A stretch of DNA of 6,148 nt from an uncultured Flavobacteriia bacterium (GTDB lineage: Bacteria > Bacteroidota > Bacteroidia > Flavobacteriales_D > Crocinitomicaceae). Under the pieces are notes generated by a model. That model was not told the DNA's origin and did no database searches. It worked only from the letters and a program-made list of their open reading frames with translations. Shown piece by piece: positions 1 through 6,084 of this stretch (position 1 is the first letter of the stretch; every line of letters begins with the position of its first letter). A program made the position numbers and the translations under genes. The stretch covers positions 1 to 6,148 of the forward strand of contig CAIYXD010000041.1 in the NCBI GenBank assembly GCA_903930085.1, written 5' to 3'.

Positions 1-80
1 AAAAAATGCTTATTACAGGACTTTTTAATCTATTTCTCTATCCATTATAAAAAACAAGTTCCTATCTGGTAAAAAATAAT

Positions 81-2501
81 TTATTCTTTATTTCTCCAAT
101 ACTTAGTTATTTTTTTCCAAATGGAAGATTCGGTATTTTTTTCCTCTCCATAATATGCGGAATTATTCGATCCGTAACCATATCCGTAACCATATCCGTA
201 ACCATAACCTTTTCGATTATTTTTTACACCATTCACCAAAATCGCCAATTTACCCACTTTCTTGTTAGCTAACAAACTCTGTGGAACACCCAGTGATCGC
301 TTGTCCGATTTATCGGCACGTACAACATAAAGTAATAGATTACTTTGGGAACTGATGTTCAGGGAATCAGATACCAAACCAACGGGTGCAGAATCGACTA
401 CGATAAAATCAAATTGTGCACGCAACGATTCAAATAGTACATTGGTTCGGTCGCGCAAGAGCAATTCAGCAGGATTGGGCGGCACATCACCGCTTTGAAT
501 ATAGAACAAGTGCGGATTATCTTCTGCTGGAATCACTAAATCCGCTACCTCCAATTCGGTATTCACGATAAAATTAGAAACCCCAATTTTCTTATCTATG
601 TTCAAGTAGGTATGTAATTTGGGTGCACGCAAATCCATCCCAACAAGCACCGTTTTTTTGCCCGTATGGGAAAGTACGTTAGCCAAATTGATTGAAGTAA
701 ATGTTTTTCCTTCTCCCGCGATGGTAGAGGTAACCAAAATCACTTTCGAATTTTTCGTTTCATCCAGCATAAAATTGATGTTGGTGCGCAAGAGTCTAAA
801 GGCTTCTGAAATAACGGTGTGGGAATTCTTTGTTGTAACGAGTTGATTTTCGTCTTCTTTGAATGGAATCTCTCCCACCCCGGGCAAGTTGTAGGCTTCG
901 ATGTCTTTCATACCGTGCACCTTGGTGTCCACCAAATCACGCAAGTAAATTATACCTGCAGGAATCAACAATCCAATTAATAACGCAGCTAAATAAATGA
1001 TTTTCCTCTTCGGAGAAACAGGAATACTATTACTGTATGCATAATCTACCACTTTTGTATTACCAACTGTTGCTGCCAAGGTGATTTCATTTTCTTCGCG
1101 CTTTTGCAACAAATACAAGTATAAGGTTTCCTTGATCTGCTGTTGGCGCAAGATGTCGCGGTATTCTCTTTCAAATTGTGGAATTGAGGAGATTTTCGAT
1201 TTATACAAATTTTCCTGTGAATTCAATTTCTTCAATTGCAACTGCAAAATTGCACTGCTATTTTTTAAACTTGCAGTTAAACTTGATTTCAAACTCGCTA
1301 ATTGTCCTTCAATTTTCTGCACTGCAGGATTCATTTCACTCGAGTTTTGCAACAATCTATTTCTATCTAAAACCAACACATTATATTGCGCAGTCATCGC
1401 TGCAATTGTTTGGTCCTCGAAACCAAGATTGGAAGGTAAAAGATCGGTATATCCTTGGCGCTGTTTGATATAATCGTTCATGTAATCTGCCAAGCTTAAC
1501 TGAATAGTTGTTTCCGTGATGGCTTGATCGGTAGCACTTTCTTTTGCTAAATATTGGGAAGCATCAGTCGTAACATCCACCAAATTGTGTTTTGTCTTGT
1601 ATTGTTGCCCAACATCCTCTACATCTGAAAGTTCAACAGCAATAAACTTCATCCGTTCGTTGATAAATGTACTGGTATTACTTGCTACTTCATTCTTGTC
1701 ATCAATGGCGTCTGTTTTCCGTTGTGCGATTAATTCGTTGATGATATCGTTGTTTTTTTCAATATTAGGACCTTTGATTCCAATATTTAATACCATTGCG
1801 TCTTTACTGGCACTTTCAACAGAGACTGCTAATTGCAATGCTGTAACAACTTCATCCATAGGCGCAATGGTCAGCAAAACACTTCTATCGTGCCACTTTT
1901 CATTCAATTCTCCTGTTTTATTGATAATTACGCGACCAATCGGCAATTTAACAACTGCTCCAAATAGAAATTCACCAAAACTAGAACCATGGTTTTCTGA
2001 CAATTCAAATTCTTTGTTATTCAGAATGGTTATTTCATAAGCGCCCTTTTTCTTGTAGATAAGGGAATCGGTTCCAATAACTTCAAATGCAATTGGTGCT
2101 TTACCATAGATTTCTCCACGTATAATTCCACTTCTATCCCCAATGAGTTGTAAGGAATAATTTAACTTCAATTTTTTCGCTGCTCGTTCTATTAAGGTAC
2201 GTGAACGGTAGATTTCGATTTCATTTTCCAAGTTTGCACTTCCATCCATTAGTCCAAGGTCTTTGAACATATCCATCCCGGACAATCCCCCACCTTTTTC
2301 ATCGTCTTTTATTAAGACACTTGCTTTGGATTCAAACACCGGAACGCTGTACCGCAAATAAACCCATGCTGCGCAAAGACTAATCGCAGAACCTAGAGCA
2401 AACCACTTCCAATGGCGCAAATATTTCCCTAGAATCTCGCGCAGGTTAATATTTTCTTTTTCTGGCTCCTCGAAATAGGATTGGGAATTACTTGCACTCA
2501 T
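81..2501 (-). CDS. wzc: Wzc-type polysaccharide co-polymerase and tyrosine autokinase
   Basis: This inner-membrane protein should control polymer chain length and link synthesis to the Wza-type exporter. It has an N-terminal Wzz-like region (about residues 17-110) with a first membrane helix near 33-52. A long periplasmic part follows, with helical and coiled-coil-like stretches near 280-470 and a GNVR-like region (PQFEREYRDIL, 441-451). The second helix is near 499-520 and has the usual preceding proline (P495). The cytoplasmic BY-kinase domain carries the oligomerisation motif E566-R569-R572, Walker A GEGKT (596-600), Walker A' VGMDLRAP (620-627), PPNPAELL (674-681) and Walker B VVDSAP (701-706). 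The tail holds six Tyr in a YG run (766-776), then Y783, Y784 and Y801. At 806 residues it is longer than E. coli Wzc (about 720), as fused bacteroidal forms often are. Its ATG overlaps the upstream stop as ATGA, which implies translational coupling. Function follows from family membership and is very likely. Confidence 0.95.
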   Translation of the reverse strand: MSASNSQSYFEEPEKENINLREILGKYLRHWKWFALGSAISLCAAWVYLRYSVPVFESKASVLIKDDEKGGGLSGMDMFKDLGLMDGSANLENEIEIYRSRTLIERAAKKLKLNYSLQLIGDRSGIIRGEIYGKAPIAFEVIGTDSLIYKKKGAYEITILNNKEFELSENHGSSFGEFLFGAVVKLPIGRVIINKTGELNEKWHDRSVLLTIAPMDEVVTALQLAVSVESASKDAMVLNIGIKGPNIEKNNDIINELIAQRKTDAIDDKNEVASNTSTFINERMKFIAVELSDVEDVGQQYKTKHNLVDVTTDASQYLAKESATDQAITETTIQLSLADYMNDYIKQRQGYTDLLPSNLGFEDQTIAAMTAQYNVLVLDRNRLLQNSSEMNPAVQKIEGQLASLKSSLTASLKNSSAILQLQLKKLNSQENLYKSKISSIPQFEREYRDILRQQQIKETLYLYLLQKREENEITLAATVGNTKVVDYAYSNSIPVSPKRKIIYLAALLIGLLIPAGIIYLRDLVDTKVHGMKDIEAYNLPGVGEIPFKEDENQLVTTKNSHTVISEAFRLLRTNINFMLDETKNSKVILVTSTIAGEGKTFTSINLANVLSHTGKKTVLVGMDLRAPKLHTYLNIDKKIGVSNFIVNTELEVADLVIPAEDNPHLFYIQSGDVPPNPAELLLRDRTNVLFESLRAQFDFIVVDSAPVGLVSDSLNISSQSNLLLYVVRADKSDKRSLGVPQSLLANKKVGKLAILVNGVKNNRKGYGYGYGYGYGYGSNNSAYYGEEKNTESSIWKKITKYWRNKE
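171..206 (-). repeat. Three perfect 12-bp tandem repeats encoding the YGYG tyrosine tail
   Basis: The plus-strand unit tccgtaaccata occurs three times back to back without a mismatch (171-182, 183-194, 195-206). Read on the coding strand each unit is TATGGTTACGGA, that is Tyr-Gly-Tyr-Gly. The three copies encode all six tyrosines of the YG run (residues 766-777). The two tyrosine codons in each unit alternate TAT and TAC, and the glycine codons alternate GGT and GGA, so the true DNA period is 12 and not 6. The unit length is a multiple of three, so gain or loss of a copy would change the number of tyrosines by two and keep the frame. Such tails are the autophosphorylation sites in Wzc-type kinases. 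Variation between strains is inference. Confidence 0.9.
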
Positions 2502-3283
2502 TTAACAGATATTAAGGTAATAGTCGTAATGATTAGGGAACTTAAAGAAATAAAAATGGTTCCAGTTGTTCGCCAAATCGTCGATTCAGAAAGCGCTGTA
2601 ACGTTTGGCTCAACATATACCACATCGTTTTGAGCTAAATAATACACCGGTGAATGAAACAATTCTTTGGACGTTAGATCCACTCGATATTCCGTTTTTT
2701 TACCATTATCATCGCGAATGACAAGAACGTTCTTCCGCAAGCCAGTCATTTTTAAGTCACCCGCCAAACCGATTGCTTCTAGCAAGGTAATGCGTTCATT
2801 CGGTATTTTAAAGGTTCCCGGACTTTTGACATCCCCTAGCACTGTTACCTTGTAATTTAAAATCTGTATTTGTACCACCGAATTTTTCAGATACGGTTCT
2901 AATTTGGATTGAATCAAATTGGTTGCTTCGATGCGATTAAGCCCGGTAATTTTCACACTACCTAAAAACGGCAGTTTAATAGTGCCATTAGCATCAATCA
3001 AGTAACCATTTGTAGCTGGAGTTCCCATTGTATATCCACTATTTATGGAAGAAGCTGCACCTGCTGTCGGTAAATTAAATGGCAATGCTGCTTCTGGGTC
3101 TTCCCCTGTAACGGTTATTGCTAAAAAATCATCTGTCTGAAATACGGGCGTATAATTACTTTTTCCTTGTGTTACAGTATCCTTTCCGGTAGATTGAAAA
3201 TAAACTAGTTTTTTCCGTGTCTTACAAGAAGAGAGTTGCATTACAAGAAATAAAAAGAAAGAAAATTGGAGTGTTTTTATCAT
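2498..3283 (-). CDS. wza: Wza-type outer-membrane polysaccharide export lipoprotein
   Basis: This is an OPX-family export protein that should carry polymer across the periplasm and outer membrane together with the Wzc-type protein encoded next. A hydrophobic signal (residues 4-19) ends in the lipobox LSSC with C20 as the lipidated cysteine. A Poly_export domain follows at about 46-140 (for example DDFLAITVTGEDP, and GTIKLPFLGSVKITGL at 100-115). A SLBB domain spans about 145-226, starting with VTVLGDVKSPGTFKIP. The last 25 residues (237-261) form a hydrophobic Ser/Thr-rich helix that begins at W237. The protein is much shorter than E. coli Wza (about 380 residues) and has only one obvious SLBB domain, which is usual in Bacteroidota. 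The ATG at 3283 is chosen because the signal peptide starts right there. Its stop overlaps the next start by 4 bp. A promoter and an inverted repeat lie at its 5' end. The symbol is by analogy. Confidence 0.93.
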   Translation of the reverse strand: MIKTLQFSFFLFLVMQLSSCKTRKKLVYFQSTGKDTVTQGKSNYTPVFQTDDFLAITVTGEDPEAALPFNLPTAGAASSINSGYTMGTPATNGYLIDANGTIKLPFLGSVKITGLNRIEATNLIQSKLEPYLKNSVVQIQILNYKVTVLGDVKSPGTFKIPNERITLLEAIGLAGDLKMTGLRKNVLVIRDDNGKKTEYRVDLTSKELFHSPVYYLAQNDVVYVEPNVTALSESTIWRTTGTIFISLSSLIITTITLISVK

Positions 3284-3300
3284 GGAATTATTTCTTGTAA
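3241..3300 (-). repeat. Perfect 13-bp inverted repeat around the wza-type start codon
   Basis: Plus-strand ttacaagaaataa (3241-3253) and its exact reverse complement ttatttcttgtaa (3288-3300) are separated by 34 bases. In the mRNA the first arm lies in the 5' leader, 4 bases upstream of the ATG. The second arm covers codons 11-14 and the first base of codon 15. The start codon therefore sits in the loop of a possible hairpin that would enclose the whole translation start region. Neither arm extends further outward or inward. The stem is mostly A-U, so it would be moderately stable at best. A control role is inference. The arm inside the gene encodes Leu-Phe-Leu-Val of the signal peptide, so part of the match could be coincidence. 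Confidence 0.75.
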
Positions 3301-3310
3301 ATTAACGGTG

Positions 3311-3318
3311 CAAAAGTA
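3311..3318 (-). promoter_or_regulatory. Bacteroidota-type -7 promoter box for the wza-wzc pair
   Basis: On the coding strand the sequence reads TACTTTTG followed by CACC, an exact match to the Bacteroidota -7 consensus TAnnTTTG. Transcription would start a few bases downstream, near 3303-3306, and leave a short leader of about 20 bases before the ATG. No clear TTG-type -33 element is visible at the expected spacing (about 3337-3343). An AT-rich palindrome atatttaaatat (3355-3366) lies about 40 bases upstream of the box and could be an upstream element or operator, but nothing proves it. The wza and wzc genes may thus be transcribed separately from the upstream glycosyltransferase genes, although read-through is also possible. 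Confidence 0.6.
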
Positions 3319-3372
3319 GTTAAAAATTCCGTGTTTTAGATACTATTGGAGGGTATATTTAAATATTTTACT

Positions 3373-3443
3373 CCGCTTTTTGGTTTCAAGAGCCTACGTC
3401 AGCGGCTCACCTAAACCAGTTATCTTCGAGGCCACGGCTGGTT
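3373..3443 (-). repeat. Structured intergenic element with alternative stem-loops
   Basis: This stretch between the wcaJ-type stop and the wza promoter is clearly richer in G and C than its flanks. In plus-strand coordinates TGGTTT (3381-3386) pairs with AAACCA (3413-3418) and, nested inside, GAGCC (3390-3394) pairs with GGCTC (3404-3408) around a 9-base loop. AACCAG (3414-3419) can instead pair with CTGGTT (3438-3443) around an 18-base loop, which excludes the first outer stem. CCGCT (3373-3377) and AGCGG (3401-3405) offer a third option. No U-run follows the hairpin in the direction of transcription, so it is not a classical intrinsic terminator. It may be a transcript-end or processing structure, an attenuator-like switch, or a copy of a dispersed intergenic repeat. 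Confidence 0.55.
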
Positions 3444-3448
3444 GAAAA

Positions 3449-4867
3449 TCACCTTGCTTTCTCTTCCCCCCTCACCATGTTCCAAACGGTCAACCAAATA
3501 ATTTTCAAGTCTAACAAGAAACTCCAATTTTCGATGTACCAAATGTCATATTCTACGCGCTTTTCCATGTCTTTCAATTGCTTTGTTTCTCCGCGGAACC
3601 CCCTTACTTGTGCCCAACCGGTAATTCCTGGTTTTGCGTAATGGCGCACGAGGTAATTATTGATTATTTCTGAATAATGTTCAGTATGTTTCATCATGTG
3701 TGGGCGTGGACCAACAACGGACATACTTCCCCGCAAAACATTAAAGAATTGCGGTAACTCGTCCAAATTCGTTTTGCGCATGAAAGCTCCAATTTTAGTT
3801 ATTCGCGGATCTTTTTCTGTTGCTTGTATTTCGTCTGAAAGATTATTTACCTGCATGGTGCGGAACTTTAGACAATTGAACGACTTATTATCTTCACCGG
3901 AACGTTTTTGTTTGAAAAAAACAGGTCCTTTTGATCCGATTTTTATTAGTACCGTTAAAATAGGAAATAACCAAGGAAAGATTCCTGTAATAACGATAAG
4001 TGAAAAACAAATATCAAAGAATTTTTTAACCAATCTATTTATTGGGAGCTCCAAAGGTTCCTTACGAAGCATCAAAACAGGAGTGTTCTCATAAAAATCT
4101 ATGACAACCTTTTTTGTTTTGGTATATTGCTGAAAATCTGGAATAAATTTCGTGCGAATCATATAGCGTTCGCATAATTTAATTAAGCGTGTTATTTCAG
4201 CGGCATCGTAACTTTGCAAGGCAATATACATTTCATCTACCGGATGATTAGACAAGTAGCTCTCTACACCATTCAAATCGCATAAAATTGGGGCAGATAA
4301 GCGATTCGTTCTTTCCGTATTGTTATCAAAAAAGCCAATCACTTTATACCCATAAGAAAGATCCTTGAATAGTGTTTTTGCAATTTTATCGCCCAATGGA
4401 TTGGCTCCTACAATAACAACATTCTTAAAATTGTAACCAAGCCTGCGTGCACGCTTAAGTGACTTCAGAAAGATTACACGGAATACGAAAAGAAAAACAA
4501 AGAAAATCAGGTAAAAATATAAAATGCGTAAACGATTTATGTCTTGGTATTTCAAAATCACAATAAACAGAGCAATGACCGCAATGTGAGCGAAAACTAA
4601 TTGCATAGTGCGCACCAAAGTTGTTTCAATACGCTCTATTCGTAGGATTTTATAACTATTGAAATACATCACTAAGCTAAACCATACGAGATTGGAAACA
4701 AGAAAAATAGTTTGCTGTTGCGGTCTTTCCAAGCGTTGTAAATCGCCATTATGTAAATAAAAAGAAAGAAAATGTGCAGCATTGAGCAACACCAAATCCC
4801 AAACAAAGAAGGTGAGTTTTATGTAGCGTGAAAAACGCTTGGAGGCTAGGAATTTAAAAGGTGACAT
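3449..4867 (-). CDS. wcaJ: WcaJ-type undecaprenyl-phosphate sugar-1-phosphate transferase
   Basis: This enzyme should start repeat-unit synthesis by moving a sugar-1-phosphate (glucose or galactose in studied relatives) from a UDP-sugar to undecaprenyl phosphate at the inner membrane. The 472-residue length fits the polytopic polyprenyl-phosphate transferase family. Four N-terminal membrane helices lie near residues 15-37, 53-70, 89-108 and 112-135. A Rossmann-like domain begins at VVIVGANPLG (150-159). A proline-broken membrane-associated helix follows (286-310, P298 and P302). The catalytic domain shows KFRTM (334-338), DPRITKIG (353-360), the core NLDELPQFFNVLRG with the Asp-Glu pair D369-E370, VGPRPH (385-390) and KPGITGWAQV (412-421). 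All key motifs are intact. The ATG is 25 bases after the glycosyltransferase stop, with no Shine-Dalgarno sequence. The sugar cannot be read from the sequence, so the symbol marks the family only. Confidence 0.94.
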   Translation of the reverse strand: MSPFKFLASKRFSRYIKLTFFVWDLVLLNAAHFLSFYLHNGDLQRLERPQQQTIFLVSNLVWFSLVMYFNSYKILRIERIETTLVRTMQLVFAHIAVIALFIVILKYQDINRLRILYFYLIFFVFLFVFRVIFLKSLKRARRLGYNFKNVVIVGANPLGDKIAKTLFKDLSYGYKVIGFFDNNTERTNRLSAPILCDLNGVESYLSNHPVDEMYIALQSYDAAEITRLIKLCERYMIRTKFIPDFQQYTKTKKVVIDFYENTPVLMLRKEPLELPINRLVKKFFDICFSLIVITGIFPWLFPILTVLIKIGSKGPVFFKQKRSGEDNKSFNCLKFRTMQVNNLSDEIQATEKDPRITKIGAFMRKTNLDELPQFFNVLRGSMSVVGPRPHMMKHTEHYSEIINNYLVRHYAKPGITGWAQVRGFRGETKQLKDMEKRVEYDIWYIENWSFLLDLKIIWLTVWNMVRGEEKAR

Positions 4868-4892
4868 GTAAAAAATGATATTATTTTGATTT

Positions 4893-5639
4893 TTAACGTT
4901 TAATATATTGTAAAAGTGTTTTTAACTTCTTCAAGAATACTGCTTTGAAAGCAGAAAGTTGGTGCAATCTATAAATTTTATAATCTTCCTTAAGAACTTC
5001 AAACGCTCTGCTTTTAGAAGTGCTTAATCCTCCAATACGCATTTTGACGAAATAGGCATTCACATAAGTCATTTGAATACGGTATTTATATAAATAACGA
5101 AGTAAGAATTCTGTATCTGAAGCAATTTTAAATTGAAGATCATAAGCACCATATTTTTCGATCAAATTCCTTTTAATATAAACGGTGGGATGCAATGGTA
5201 GCCAACCTTTTTCGAGTTTATCCGTTGAAAAATTTCCACCAATTCTATTTCTTATGATTTTTTCTTTATCATCATTAGATATATAAATCCCATCACCAAA
5301 TACTCCCTCTGTTTCTGCAGATGTTTCAAAGGCACGAACTATTTTCGAAATGACATTATTGTCATAAAACTCATCATCTGAATGCATCAGACCAACGATG
5401 TCTCCAGTCGCTAAAGCCAACCCTTTGTTTATTGCATCGTACATTCCGTTGTCTGGCTCTGAGATATATTTTGCAATTCGATTTGTGTATTTTTCAATGA
5501 CAGCTTGAGTTCCATCTTTTGAATTCCCATCTACGACAATGTATTCAATGTCTTTATTATCTTGATTAAGCACACTTAGAATGGCTTTTTCTATTGTGGC
5601 GGCGCGGTTGTAGCAAACTGTTATGATGGAAACGCGCAT
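4893..5639 (-). CDS. Family 2 (GT-A) glycosyltransferase, WcaE/WfgS-like
   Basis: This cytoplasmic enzyme should add one sugar to the lipid-linked repeat unit. The GT-A fold starts at once: VSIITVCYNR (3-12), then VDGNSKDGT (36-44) with the nucleotide-contacting D37. The conserved DNGMYDAINKGLALATGD (63-80) follows, and the metal-binding DxD-type motif is HSDDE (86-90). HPT (150-152) and SDTEFLLR (174-181), with D175 and E177 likely near the acceptor site and catalytic base, complete the pattern. No membrane helix is seen. The last 30 residues are basic and may touch the membrane. The 248-residue length is normal for this compact group. The ATG follows the VanZ-like stop after a single base (TAA-T-ATG), which implies coupled translation. 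Donor and acceptor sugars cannot be deduced. Confidence 0.92.
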   Translation of the reverse strand: MRVSIITVCYNRAATIEKAILSVLNQDNKDIEYIVVDGNSKDGTQAVIEKYTNRIAKYISEPDNGMYDAINKGLALATGDIVGLMHSDDEFYDNNVISKIVRAFETSAETEGVFGDGIYISNDDKEKIIRNRIGGNFSTDKLEKGWLPLHPTVYIKRNLIEKYGAYDLQFKIASDTEFLLRYLYKYRIQMTYVNAYFVKMRIGGLSTSKSRAFEVLKEDYKIYRLHQLSAFKAVFLKKLKTLLQYIKR

Positions 5640-5640
5640 A

Positions 5641-6084
5641 TTATGTAGCTTTTTTAATTTGAATTAAATAATGTAAAACTAGCAAACCAATACTTCCACC
5701 GATTGTATTCAAAAAAATATCGTCAATGTCCGAAACTCCTTTATTGAATAGGTATTGAATAATTTCAATTGATAGACTCGCTAAAACAACGAAAAGAAAA
5801 TTTTTCAGATAAGATAATTTCACTGAAAAGAGCCAAACCAAGGCAAGTGGAAATGGAATAAACATCAAAACATTGCCGAATACATCCAAAAAGAAATCCT
5901 TATGAATAGATAAATCGTTTCCGTTAATTGTTTTAATATTTTGAATTTTTTCTTTAAAAGGATGAAGATTAACAGTGTTGCGATAATCATGATTACCAAT
6001 GCGCCTTTTTATAAAAAACACGATATAAACCAAAATAGTAAAGTAGAGCAGGGATACACTCTGTTTTAAAAATTTATAGGTCAA
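5641..6084 (-). CDS. VanZ-like membrane protein with TTG start
   Basis: A small polytopic membrane protein of the VanZ family, 147 residues if it starts at the TTG (6084-6082). Hydrophobic segments lie near residues 10-25, 68-86, 92-110 and 127-143. The three family signatures are present: NVLMFIPFPL (71-80), SIEIIQYLF (105-113) and SDIDDIFLNTIGGSIG (118-133). VanZ itself gives low-level teicoplanin resistance by an unknown mechanism; relatives are often found in surface-polysaccharide loci, also without a defined role. The TTG is chosen because an in-frame stop lies nine codons before it, no ATG or GTG lies between, and the next in-frame ATG (residue 74) would lose the first helix and cut into the first signature. 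It overlaps a likely upstream gene by 11 bp and ends one base before the glycosyltransferase ATG, so it belongs to this operon. Its function is open. Confidence 0.82.
   Translation of the reverse strand: MTYKFLKQSVSLLYFTILVYIVFFIKRRIGNHDYRNTVNLHPFKEKIQNIKTINGNDLSIHKDFFLDVFGNVLMFIPFPLALVWLFSVKLSYLKNFLFVVLASLSIEIIQYLFNKGVSDIDDIFLNTIGGSIGLLVLHYLIQIKKAT

Noticed and set aside
1..72. Plus-strand frame open from the left edge to a TAA at 70-72, which could be the end of a convergent gene.
   Set aside because: It has only 23 codons with no recognisable motif. Another plus frame is also open to a TAA at 48-50. An open stretch this short is expected by chance in AT-rich sequence, so no gene is called.
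1..80. Possible terminator or a further operon gene after the kinase stop.
   Set aside because: On the minus strand there are T-rich runs but no convincing hairpin before them. The only ATG (near 46) opens a frame of six codons. No feature is supported.
1081..1473. Plus-strand open frames of 96 and 130 codons opposite the Wzc-type gene, with others at 619-846 and 1585-2040.
   Set aside because: They lie wholly antisense to a gene with clear domain motifs, have Cys/Ser/Phe-rich compositions typical of antisense shadows, and show no start-site or family signals.
2667..2855. Plus-strand open frame opposite the export lipoprotein gene, and a similar one at 3696-4094 opposite the WcaJ-type gene.
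   Set aside because: Both are antisense to conserved catalytic or structural domains (SLBB and the transferase core) and carry no motif of their own.
3381..3418. Intrinsic transcription terminator for the WcaJ-type operon.
   Set aside because: The nested hairpin is present, but the base of the stem is followed in the RNA by A-rich sequence and not by a U-run, so it is listed as a structured element instead.
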